Shown here piece after piece: positions 50,501 through 53,104 of a DNA stretch of 64,000 nucleotides. The stretch comes from Sipunculus nudus (taxonomy: Eukaryota; Annelida; Sipuncula; Golfingiida; Sipunculidae). Location: assembly GCA_026874595.1 (NCBI GenBank), contig CM049311.1, forward strand, positions 74,650,953-74,714,952, written 5' to 3'. Every line of letters starts with the position of its first letter. The first letter of the stretch is position 1. The position numbers were made by a program, and so were the translations under genes. The notes below the pieces were generated by a model that worked only from the letters and a program-made list of their open reading frames with translations, had not been told where the DNA came from and did no database searches.

Positions 50501-52278
50501 AAAAAAATAATAATTCAATTTAAATGTATTTTAATGTCAGTTCCAGTAAAGCAGGTCAGTTTCAGTAAAAAGTCAAACCGGTTTAATTCCACTGATTTAA
50601 TTGGTTGGGCTTGATGGATGAGAGATGTCATATTTACAAAGCTTAATCAAATAAATATTACTGAACATACCAAACTCATACCAGTTGTAATTCATTGTTC
50701 AATATAATCATTATCTGCATTACCTGTAGGATGTATTGACATAAAATACATTGGTGAAAAAAAGTTTTGGGACTGATAATATTCAACACATGCACTCAAC
50801 ACTATTCAACTGATAATAAGCTCTTGACATATATAAACTGTAAATATATATTCTACACAGTGTCTTGATATATAGTGTACTGTGATACCCAGAGGGTTAA
50901 ATTGAAGAATTTGAAAACATGTGTAATTTCAAATACAATGATCATGACATCTGAAAGAATGGCACAGACCCATTTACACAGCAGAGTAAGCACATGATTA
51001 AATATCAAAAGTAAATGGAATTAAACTTCTCTCAGACTGTCCCTGAAAACATTAAATACAGGATTTTAATTTAAATTTGTAGGATTGACATAAACAGTCA
51101 TTTGCTGCTAAATAAACTTGTAAACAATCAATTTACTCTGCTTATTAAAAGACCAAAGTTTGGTGGGGGTATTATTGTCTTGTGAGTTATGATTAACAGA
51201 GGCTCTTTGTCTTATGTAAGATATCAAGAGATCTTTCAGAACTAAGTGACAGATAAAGTGTGGGAGTGGCAGTGTCAATGTACAGGCTGAAAGTTTTTTA
51301 ATCCATTTAAATTATTCAGGTCTACTGTACACAGAACATGGATCAATTTAAATCTATTGTTTGATTTGTGGAATGTTCATTGTACACATTATTAGATAAG
51401 ATAATATTTTTATCAGTCCTGGAAAATATTTTTTTTGCATATATATCAATTGCTGTTCTTTTTATACTTGTGTGCAATTTTAAATATACATATTACATAA
51501 ACAGATATATTAAAGTATACACAATATTAAAAAATCTGTTTGACAGTTCTTGTAGTCTAGTTGTATATTCTTCTTGACTCTAAATTAAGTCTTATTACAT
51601 GCAACAAGTGACAAGATAAAACAGAGTTAAAATATTTGATGTCATGATAATGAAAAATACAAATTTGGGCAACAACAATCAGCTTTAGCTTATGATGAAC
51701 TGCCTTTTCTTTATATTTACACTGTAAAATATAAATTACAGCTGTGGCTATCTTAGATCTTACAAATAATAAAAATTATTATTAATGGCCCTCCTTCCCT
51801 CACTTGAATAATAGCCCATTATTTAAGATGAACAAAACCTAAATAACTGGTTCATATATCAACATACTTACACATAGATGATGAATACCTTATGGCTGGA
51901 CTGTCTAGAGTTGATGGGTTCACTAACATGCTTCTTCAAACGTTGAAAAATGAAATTATTGACAACCTTTATATAATATCTGAATTAAAGTATACATCAC
52001 GATTTTTGCACAAAACACACATTTTGTAGACATCAGTGAGTGAATAAAAATAAACATTATAATAAGCATACTAGCAAATCTGTCAAGTTTCTGATTCGTA
52101 AGCGTTTTATGCTTTGATGAATAAATCCCTCTTGCCCTACTAAGCAAGTTTTCCATTGAACATAGTGGATAGAGTCAGAACGTCAAACGTGAAAATAAAG
52201 TCGCCAAACACGGCGTCAAACGAAATGCAACTCACCTAGCACGAGCCGTGCAATTTCAGATGGAAGGTAAAATTCCAT
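812..52278 (-). CDS. NPAT: NPAT gene (nuclear protein, coactivator of histone transcription), 12 coding exons
   Basis: Joined CDS on the minus strand: 52278-52236, 34974-34804, 33089-32292, 31132-30859, 30212-30065, 24297-23947, 21764-21671, 18507-17464, 16970-16878, 15824-15753, 5413-1419, 874-812; 7146 nt, 2381 residues. Every junction has GT-AG borders and compatible phase. Seen: an N-terminal LisH motif (residues 1-45), a conserved segment SLAEKLAKNINRVK in exon 6, STEAIEGIIEMTRTDPEFDA in exon 7, and the C-terminal DMDVDQFLSMLH. All four align with vertebrate NPAT. Known for the family: a scaffold of histone locus bodies, phosphorylated by cyclin E/CDK2, needed for S-phase transcription of replication-dependent histone genes. 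Many SP/TP sites and basic clusters fit a CDK-regulated nuclear protein. It is far longer than human NPAT (about 1430 residues); the excess lies mainly in the Ser/Thr/Lys-rich low-complexity exons 8 and 11. Start ATG at 52278 has A at -3 and G at +4. Confidence 0.93.
875..1418 (-). other. NPAT intron 11
   Basis: Donor at 1418-1413 (gtaaag), acceptor ending at 875. 544 bp, A+T-rich, no repeat family recognised. Retaining it would extend exon 11 by a few non-conserved residues to a stop at 1377-1379. Confidence 0.8.
1419..5413 (-). CDS. NPAT: NPAT coding exon 11 (giant exon)
   Basis: Acceptor gttctttcag; donor AAAAAG|gtaaag. 3995 nt, residues 1030-2361, starting LSTPGNGIPEDV. Most of it is low-complexity Ser/Thr/Lys/Asn-rich, presumably disordered, with basic blocks (KRKGAKKLKSPAKK, KHQKKKAGLKVK) and many SP/TP sites. 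Near the end VVYNKRKRTD and SSQPSKK align with the basic tail of vertebrate NPAT. The open frame continues past the donor to a stop at 1377-1379, adding a non-conserved tail. Splicing at 1418 is preferred because it joins in frame to the conserved last exon. The equivalent large exon in vertebrates is much shorter. Confidence 0.9.
5414..7821. repeat. NPAT intron 10, distal part: decayed ~300-bp modules and repeat ends
   Basis: No exon recognised. Around 5990-6345 are two decayed copies of a module found many times in the window (phrases such as ATAGGTCACCATGACCTAAT, TTTCCATGGAGAT, GATTCTAGG). Isolated left-end motifs of the composite repeat (GACCCATGGGTCA followed by CTCAGCTG) occur near 5697-5728 and 7285-7318. 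A G11 run lies at 6931-6941. The remainder is A+T-rich with no recognised content. Confidence 0.55.
7868..8897 (+). mobile_element. Hairpin-ended tandem-repeat element (CTAGA...GGCTGAGGGCT) nested in the composite repeat
   Basis: Comparison with the paralogous left ends at 38153 and 42875 shows that TATAAGATAAAA resumes after this segment as AAATATATGATTT, so about 1.03 kb has been inserted. Inside are three copies of a ~300-bp module (AGGTCAAGGTCACCCATCTT, GATTTTGTCGATATACA, GGTGGCGCCACCAAACTTGT). The left end has AGCCCTCAGCC and the right end GGCTGAGGGCT, perfect inverted repeats. The right end itself can fold (AGCCCATCAGCC with GGCTGAGGGCT). Non-autonomous; no reading frame of note. Confidence 0.6.
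11119..12014 (+). mobile_element. Non-autonomous Helitron, 896 bp, with empty-site support
   Basis: Starts with TC directly after a host A (TCTAATACTTATAAAAGG) and ends CTAG directly before a host T. A hairpin CCCGG-TATG-CCGGG lies 8 bp before CTAG. These are the defining features of canonical Helitrons: 5'-TC, 3'-CTRR, a 3' hairpin and A/T insertion. Paralogous modules at about 41,850, 45,165 and 28,435 read CATGTACATAGGAACTATA without interruption; here the same phrase is split at A^T. The interior is richer in G+C than its surroundings and has no Rep/helicase frame, so it depends on a partner element. Confidence 0.82.
13850..14149 (-). repeat. 49-bp minisatellite of exon-like units, part 1
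   Basis: Period exactly 49 bp: CATACCTGG recurs at 13943, 13992, 14041 and 14090, with more diverged units at both sides. Read on the minus strand (the NPAT sense), each unit is a 34-nt exon-like block from TCCCTCTTATTGCCATTCAC to TTATTCCAG, followed by the 15-nt spacer gtatgtttcttacag. The spacer is a consensus donor fused to a consensus acceptor. Exon-like blocks: 14128-14095, 14079-14046, 14030-13997, 13981-13948. The blocks resemble the 3' part of NPAT exon 10. Confidence 0.85.
14150..15605 (-). mobile_element. Hairpin-ended GTATCCCC element with CTTTGACC tandem core (Helentron-like)
   Basis: Sits inside the 49-bp array. Removing it (within 1 bp) restores the array phrase GGCCTTATTCCAG, so it entered between two T residues. 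Minus-strand structure: 5' hairpin GTATCCCC-AGACAAAGTC-GGGGGATAC, a core of repeated CTTGACCTTTGACCTCATGA modules, a subterminal inverted TCAGGGGATAC, then a 3' hairpin TGGCACC-TGC-GGTGCCA and a short tail ending GTCTTG. T^T insertion and this layout match descriptions of non-autonomous Helentrons (Helitron2/DINE type). A C13 run lies at 14200-14212. No reading frame of note. Confidence 0.65.
15606..15800 (-). repeat. 49-51 bp minisatellite of exon-like units, part 2 (merges into NPAT exon 10)
   Basis: Continuation of the array on the other side of the inserted element. Three diverged units lie between 15606 and about 15735 (ends near 15650, 15700, 15750), each with GTATRT-type donor and TTAYAG-like acceptor remains. 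The last unit is the functional 3' end of exon 10 (CCAG|gtatgtgtttcttatag). Units nearer the exon are the most diverged, and those at 13943-14128 the most alike. Confidence 0.75.
15753..15824 (-). CDS. NPAT: NPAT coding exon 10 (source of the adjacent minisatellite)
   Basis: Acceptor ctctttacag; donor CCAG|gtatgtg. 72 nt, phase 1 to phase 1, encoding EHYNSLQPQEFLVPVVAMPP then VPIP. The last ~37 nt (from GTCCCTG to the donor) are repeated in diverged form downstream in intron 10 as a 49 to 51 bp array, so this exon overlaps the first unit of that array. Splices to exon 11 at VPIP-V-LSTPGNG. Confidence 0.83.
15825..16877 (-). other. NPAT intron 9
   Basis: A+T-rich, 1053 bp. A decayed left-end motif of the composite repeat (GGGAACCATGGGTCATTGC followed by ATCAGCTG) lies at about 16108-16138. 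Nothing else recognised. Confidence 0.6.
16878..16970 (-). CDS. NPAT: NPAT coding exon 9 (short basic exon)
   Basis: Acceptor tttgttgcag; donor AAAG|gtaaac. 93 nt, phase 1 to phase 1. Encodes AKKSACKTPSAKVKQAKDEP then GKLKTRWAKGK, a lysine-rich piece with one TP site. Being symmetric it could be skipped without a frameshift. Assigned by phase and splice sites; no homologous segment was recognised. Confidence 0.8.
16971..17463 (-). other. NPAT intron 8
   Basis: 493 bp between two coding exons; no repeat family or RNA gene recognised. Confidence 0.6.
17464..18507 (-). CDS. NPAT: NPAT coding exon 8 (SP/TP cluster, basic patch)
   Basis: Acceptor gtaattacag; donor G|gtaagtatg. 1044 nt, residues 627-974, starting DKNEFIQKEYGALIAQ. 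Residues about 772-810 form a dense proline-directed phosphorylation cluster (VFSPQ, PFTPQ, PFTPH, PLTPCTP, CHTPP), the kind of site used by cyclin E/CDK2 in NPAT. Near the end is a basic patch KPKKTRRRQPSRSRKK resembling a nuclear localisation signal or AT-hook-like segment. Phase 1 at both ends. Confidence 0.9.
18834..19141. mobile_element. 308-bp MITE with 14-bp perfect terminal inverted repeats
   Basis: Starts TGGTTCTCAGGCAC and ends with its exact reverse complement GTGCCTGAGAACCA. The interior is A+T-rich with long T runs and no coding. In NPAT intron 7. A target duplication could not be fixed, so the superfamily is not assigned. Confidence 0.65.
19142..19884 (-). other. NPAT intron 7, middle part
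   Basis: A+T-rich sequence; includes pyrimidine-rich TTTTCCCTTCTGCTTTTTTC-type runs near 19580-19670. No gene or clear repeat recognised. Confidence 0.5.
19885..21598 (+). mobile_element. GTATCCGCC hairpin-ended element, copy 1 (GGTGGCGCCACC tandem core)
   Basis: 5' end TTGTATCCGCCAAAACAGAG followed by TTTTGCGGATAC, a near-perfect hairpin. The core is about four tandem units of ~280 bp, each with two half-units marked by the palindrome GGTGGCGCCACC and by CTCATATCTCGGGAACC. The 3' end has inverted GGCGGATAC, a hairpin GTAGTCG-CTTGT-CGACTAC, and a tail CCGTATTCTAG then TT. The layout matches tandem-repeat-cored non-autonomous elements of bivalves (pearl-like) and Helentron/DINE-type elements. 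Frames through the core are repeat artefacts. Lies in NPAT intron 7. Confidence 0.75.
21671..21764 (-). CDS. NPAT: NPAT coding exon 7 (conserved acidic segment)
   Basis: Acceptor gttgtcag; donor G|gtaagtg. 94 nt, phase 0 to phase 1, residues 596-626. Encodes EAQMSTEAIEGIIEMTRTDP then EFDALFNMFGA, aligning with vertebrate NPAT MSEEAIQDILEQTESDPAFQ and ALFDLF. This match identifies the gene with little doubt. Confidence 0.93.
21765..23946 (-). other. NPAT intron 6
   Basis: 2.2 kb. Mostly unrecognised. From about 23680 to 23890 two decayed CTTGTGACCTCTTTAATTATGC-type copies occur (near 23698 and 23820). A plus-strand open frame at 22902-23153 is listed separately. Confidence 0.5.
22902..23153 (+). 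other. Unrecognised open frame of 83 codons
   Basis: Plus strand, within NPAT intron 6. After a hydrophobic start it reads HEAPLQRNVSVFFPEYTDLL and on to VYAELARNHMKSIDRTGE with ordinary-looking composition. The stop TAG falls in ACAGGTGAGTAGG, so AG|gtgagt could be a splice donor inside an exon of a nested gene or of a decayed mobile element. No family recognised and no second exon found. Confidence 0.2.
23947..24297 (-). CDS. NPAT: NPAT coding exon 6 (conserved EKLAKNIN helix)
   Basis: Acceptor ataacatag; donor CAG|gtaaac. 351 nt, phase 0 to phase 0, residues 479-595. Begins HLLEKLITKPSLAEKLAKNI, which aligns with the vertebrate NPAT segment ILSNKSLQEKLAENINKFL and is one of the best-conserved pieces of the protein. 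The remainder is Ser/Thr/Asp-rich and ends SMLEEILDMQ. Confidence 0.92.
24298..25465 (-). other. NPAT intron 5, proximal part
   Basis: A+T-rich. Open frames on both strands look like chance. No repeat family recognised. Confidence 0.5.
25466..28768 (+). repeat. Composite repeat copy with duplicated left part
   Basis: Left end ACAAGGGACCTATGGGTCAC at 25466 and again at about 26145, so the first ~680 bp are tandemly duplicated (25466-26143 and 26145-26815, about 90% alike by eye). Then follow the GTTGGGTTGGACACCTGGAT segment (~27208) and two ~600-bp modules (27490-27960 and 28165-28690). The right end is a run of CGGACGGA and the hairpin TAGCTCAG-ATGACTTATAGTCAG-CTGAGCTA. Same orientation as the copies at 38153 and 42875. 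No transposase frame. Confidence 0.75.
28828..29916. mobile_element. TIR element with TA flanks, ~1.09 kb
   Basis: Left end TA-CTGTATTTATTCCAGTTTG and right end CAAATTAGAATAAATACGG-TA; the inverted ends match at about 16 of 19 positions. TA on both sides fits Tc1/mariner-like insertion. The interior is less A+T-rich than the flanks and includes a 5S-like piece. No transposase seen. The exact superfamily is uncertain. Confidence 0.5.
29271..29312 (+). ncRNA. 5S rRNA-derived fragment
   Basis: TAAGCGACCCCGGTTAGT followed by TTTTGGATGGGTGACCGC closely follows the 3' half of metazoan 5S rRNA (GGTTAGTACTTGGATGGG, GACCGC, the box C internal promoter region). The 5' half (box A side) and the final stem are not recognisable, so this is a fragment rather than a gene. 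It may be part of a 5S-derived SINE or a relic captured by the surrounding TIR element. Confidence 0.5.
30065..30212 (-). CDS. NPAT: NPAT coding exon 5
   Basis: Acceptor ctcttgatag; strong donor TCT|gtaagtatg. Encodes residues 429-478 starting SHAPKRRSFPPLAQG and ending VVLSEDSVDLS. The KRR cluster joins the basic end of exon 4. Phase 2 in, phase 0 out, which fits exon 6. Confidence 0.87.
30213..30858 (-). other. NPAT intron 4
   Basis: 646 bp, A+T-rich, no repeat family recognised. Confidence 0.6.
30859..31132 (-). CDS. NPAT: NPAT coding exon 4
   Basis: Acceptor after a run of T then cag; donor AAAAAG|gtttgc. Encodes residues 338-428, beginning DEQPALTPPSRSNPYATPRK, an acidic middle, and ending FRSPRRK. 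Contains several TP/SP dipeptides (LTPP, ATPRK, KTPVK, RSPRR), suitable CDK targets. Phase 1 in, phase 2 out. Confidence 0.88.
31133..32291 (-). other. NPAT intron 3, with an (AT)n run
   Basis: 1159 bp, A+T-rich. A perfect (AT)n microsatellite of about 28 bp lies at 32071-32098. Nothing else recognised. Confidence 0.6.
32292..33089 (-). CDS. NPAT: NPAT coding exon 3
   Basis: Acceptor ttttccacag; donor A|gtgagt. Encodes residues 72-337, beginning MKTKYMKTPEEPQQRRSH, which parallels the vertebrate AMKTKE segment after the LisH domain. It holds a basic nuclear-localisation-like cluster (SKRTPKKSNNTKRKR) and many Ser/Thr residues. Low-complexity and presumably disordered. Phase 1 at both ends. 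Confidence 0.88.
33090..34803 (-). other. NPAT intron 2
   Basis: 1.7 kb without recognised repeats apart from a C15 run at 34474-34488. Confidence 0.6.
34804..34974 (-). CDS. NPAT: NPAT coding exon 2 (rest of LisH domain)
   Basis: Acceptor caacttttag then GATACC; donor A|gtaag. Completes the glycine codon and encodes YLEEEKFVKSYSTFMEECPY and on to ILDEHGARKLE (residues 16-71). The pattern LVLGYLEEE with spaced aromatic residues is the LisH dimerisation helix pair of NPAT. It ends in phase 1, and the split codon with exon 3 becomes ATG (Met72). It is separated from exon 1 by the 17.3-kb intron 1. Confidence 0.9.
35332..36659 (+). mobile_element. Hairpin-ended tandem-repeat element (CTAGA-hairpin-ACAAA left end), second copy
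   Basis: Left end CTAGATGTGTCGGAGCGACA carries the hairpin GTGTCG-GAG-CGACAC. The interior has diverged modules of ~300 bp matching those at 7868-8897 (GGTCAAGGTCACCAATCTTC, TCGATATACATCTTTAC, AGGTGGCACCACTAAAATTG). The right end GACAATAGCCCATCAGCCTA equals that of the copy at 8897 up to its truncated hairpin. In NPAT intron 1. No reading frame of note. Confidence 0.6.
36741..36975 (+). mobile_element. tRNA-derived SINE
   Basis: A tRNA-like head with pol III box A (CAGCTGAGTGGTAAAACGC, about 36754-36772) and a perfect box B (GGTTCGATCCC, about 36796-36806). The T arm can pair CCGGG with CCCGG. It is followed by an unrelated body with CTCTGGGTACTCCAGTTTCC, a phrase common in SINEs of marine invertebrates, and an A+T-rich tail. 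The 5' and 3' acceptor-stem strands do not pair, so it is not a functional tRNA. Lies in NPAT intron 1. Confidence 0.72.
37100..38152 (+). repeat. Tandem ~300-bp modules, array 1
   Basis: Three and a half diverged copies, each with CAGGTGGC(A/T)(C/T)CACCAGTCTGCA, TGATGAAACACTCC, TCAGATACTTGAGCTTTTGT, ACCTAATTTCAGGTTTCCA and TGCCCTGTTAACAGATGACA. They also occur at 13516-13800, 42200-42870 and 45500-45600. The array leads straight into the composite repeat at 38153, which inserted after an AAGGTCTCAA phrase of a module. Confidence 0.7.
38153..42190 (+). repeat. Composite repeat, complete copy A (2.6 kb, split by a pogo-like element)
   Basis: Left end ACAAGGGACCTATGGGTCAC; right end CGGA-type run, ACAATGGACCACGACTATAG, and hairpin TAGCTCAG...CTGAGCTA plus A-run. 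Without the 1430-bp insertion at 38302-39731 its length is about 2606 bp, matching the copy at 42875-45500 (2626 bp). The interior has an A+T-rich part, GTTGGGTTGAACACCTGGAT, and two related ~600-bp modules. No transposase or reverse transcriptase frame, so it is non-autonomous. Confidence 0.75.
38302..39731. mobile_element. Non-autonomous Tc1/mariner-pogo-like element, 1430 bp, TA target duplication
   Basis: Ends CAGTAAAACCTGA and TCAGGTTTCACTG are inverted repeats (12 of 13), flanked by TA on both sides. The paralogous site in the copy at 43010-43030 reads GATAGTACCTTTGGAG with a single TA, which proves a clean insertion. CAGT-starting ends with AACCTG and TA duplication are typical of pogo/Tigger-like elements. 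Subterminal repeated phrases (GCGGTCTTAAGTC, GGTGGTCTTAAGTC). Contains (AT)n at 38480-38511. No transposase frame. Confidence 0.8.
42191..42874 (+). repeat. Tandem ~300-bp modules, array 2
   Basis: Two copies of the module described at 37100-38152, with a G13 run at 42353-42365. The second is interrupted at its end by the composite repeat starting at 42875. After that repeat the module phrase resumes (AATTGAAAAAATACAGGTGG at about 45510). Confidence 0.7.
42875..45500 (+). repeat. Composite repeat, complete copy B (2.6 kb)
   Basis: Same ends and same order of parts as the copy at 38153, uninterrupted. Right end near 45410-45500 with (CGGA)n, ACAATGGACCACGACTATAG and the hairpin GCTCAGATGACT-TATA-GTCAGCTGAGC. 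Serves as the empty-site reference for the pogo-like insertion in copy A and for the Helitron at 11119. Confidence 0.77.
45501..46995. other. NPAT intron 1: module remnant and unrecognised A+T-rich sequence
   Basis: The first ~100 bp continue the ~300-bp module. An isolated left-end motif of the composite repeat (ACAAGTGACCCATGGGTCAT, then CTCAGCTG) lies at 46678-46712. A short (AT)n run is at about 46494-46508. Otherwise nothing recognised. Confidence 0.5.
46996..48327 (-). mobile_element. GTATCCGCC hairpin-ended element, copy 2 (inverted)
   Basis: Reverse-oriented relative of 19885-21598. The plus strand starts with the complement of the 3' end (CTAGAATACGGATAGTCGAC), passes through several GGTGGCGCCACC units, and ends with CCGCAAAACTCTGTTTTGGC and GGATGCAAT, the complement of the 5' hairpin. 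About 1.33 kb, with fewer tandem units than copy 1. Lies in NPAT intron 1, so NPAT pre-mRNA carries both orientations. Confidence 0.75.
48328..49170. other. NPAT intron 1: no recognised feature
   Basis: A+T-rich sequence without recognised repeat ends, RNA genes or coding. Confidence 0.5.
49171..49234. repeat. 32-bp perfect tandem duplication
   Basis: Two identical copies, 49171-49202 and 49203-49234, starting TATAAAATAAGTAATTGTGA and ending CACTGACC. A recent slippage or duplication event. Confidence 0.85.
49235..50312 (+). repeat. CTTTGACC tandem modules with composite-repeat right end
   Basis: About five diverged ~145-bp modules with TGTGACCTTGACCTTTGACC and GATGGAAGGTTTGGGATGAA, related to the core of the element at 14150-15605. 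It ends at 50220-50312 with a CGGACGGACGGCC run, AAAGACCCATCGCTATAG and AGTCAGCTGAGCTAAAAA, the right end of the composite repeats. Confidence 0.6.
50313..52235 (-). other. NPAT intron 1, promoter-proximal part
   Basis: A+T-rich, no recognised mobile element. A splice-bordered 51-nt stretch at 51872-51922 was considered and not accepted as an exon. Confidence 0.5.
52236..52278 (-). CDS. NPAT: NPAT coding exon 1 (start codon, first half of LisH)
   Basis: Encodes MEFYLPSEIARLVLG, with the last glycine codon split after its first base (phase 1). This matches the vertebrate NPAT N-terminus, which begins with a short Leu-Pro-Ser stretch followed by ARLVLGYL. The donor reads G|gtgag. Too short to show as an ORF; found by seeking the missing LisH start upstream of exon 2. 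It lies 150 to 240 bp from the divergent MRPL21 start. Confidence 0.9.
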
Positions 52279-52517
52279 TTTCCAATGATTCAGCACCTCT
52301 TAGCTTTTTATAAGGTAGATTCGTGGCATTTTCTTTCAAAGTTGTCTGCTCACAGATATAAACAAGGGACCCATGATTCGATTCAGACCGGAAGCGGGAA
52401 CGGCGGGCCTAACACTTCACGTTTTACATGATGAGAGTAGGTAAACCAATCAGCGGCGATATCACAAATGTCGTTTGGCATCAGTTCCGGTCAAGGTCAA
52501 TCATCAGACTGTTCGGC
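52279..52517. promoter_or_regulatory. Bidirectional NPAT / MRPL21 promoter
   Basis: 239 bp between the two start codons. Seen: ACCGGAAGC (ETS/GABP-NRF-2 type, 52387-52395) overlapping GCGGGAAC (E2F-like, 52394-52401), AACCAATCAG (CCAAT box, NF-Y type, about 52444-52453), TTCCGGT (second ETS-like core, about 52485) and TCAAGGTCA (ERR-type half site, 52491-52499). NRF-2 and ERR sites are usual at nuclear genes for mitochondrial proteins, and human NPAT is an E2F target, so the motif mix suits both genes. Transcription starts are not known. Confidence 0.65.
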
Positions 52518-52611
52518 ATGGCAGGTGCCTGTGCAAGAAGCACGGGTTTCTTTGCCCGTCATATTTCTCAGCTAAGACTGTCAGATAAATATATTTTAAG
52601 GTCTTGTCCTG
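52518..52611 (+). CDS. MRPL21: MRPL21 coding exon 1 (targeting sequence)
   Basis: Encodes MAGACARSTGFFARHISQ and on to KYILRSCP; donor CCTG|gtaagtata, phase 1. The frame stays open upstream to ATGs at 52428/52431, but that stretch covers the CCAAT box and ERR-like site, so it is more likely promoter or 5' UTR than coding. Confidence 0.82.
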
Positions 52612-53031
52612 GTAAGTATAGCCCTTGCTCCAGGATCATCGGCTGAATCACATGTATTGACATGTGAGGAATGTGTACGCAGCAAGTTACTCGATAACAT
52701 TAAAAAAAAATTGACACTATCACTGTCAGCATGGTCAGTGTATGACAGTGCACTGCAACTGGTGCAGTACATCACCAGTCGACCGGGGGGGGGGGGATTT
52801 ACTATGGTCTGAATAACATTTTTGCATAATCGATCATTTATAATCATGTATGGCATCCAGATAAGTCCTGTTATCCCGATAAAAATATTTTATTCTTACA
52901 GTCCAGACAGACTAAGAGTAAGAAGTAAGATTCAACGAGTCTGAGATTAAGAAATTAATAAATTAATTTGATTCAATTACATTATTTACTGTACATGTAT
53001 ATAATATATACCGCATATCACAGTACATATT

Positions 53032-53104
<73 letters not shown>

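Noticed and set aside
51872-51922. Possible 51-nt NPAT exon in intron 1 with donor gtaagt and phase 1 at both ends
   Set aside because: It would insert 17 residues in the middle of the LisH helix between LVLG and YLEEE; its acceptor has a weak pyrimidine tract, and the residues are not conserved.
52428-52517. N-terminal extension of MRPL21 from the ATGs at 52428/52431
   Set aside because: It would cover the CCAAT and ERR-like motifs and make the protein about 30 residues longer than relatives, while the ATG at 52518 has a good context and starts a typical mitochondrial presequence.
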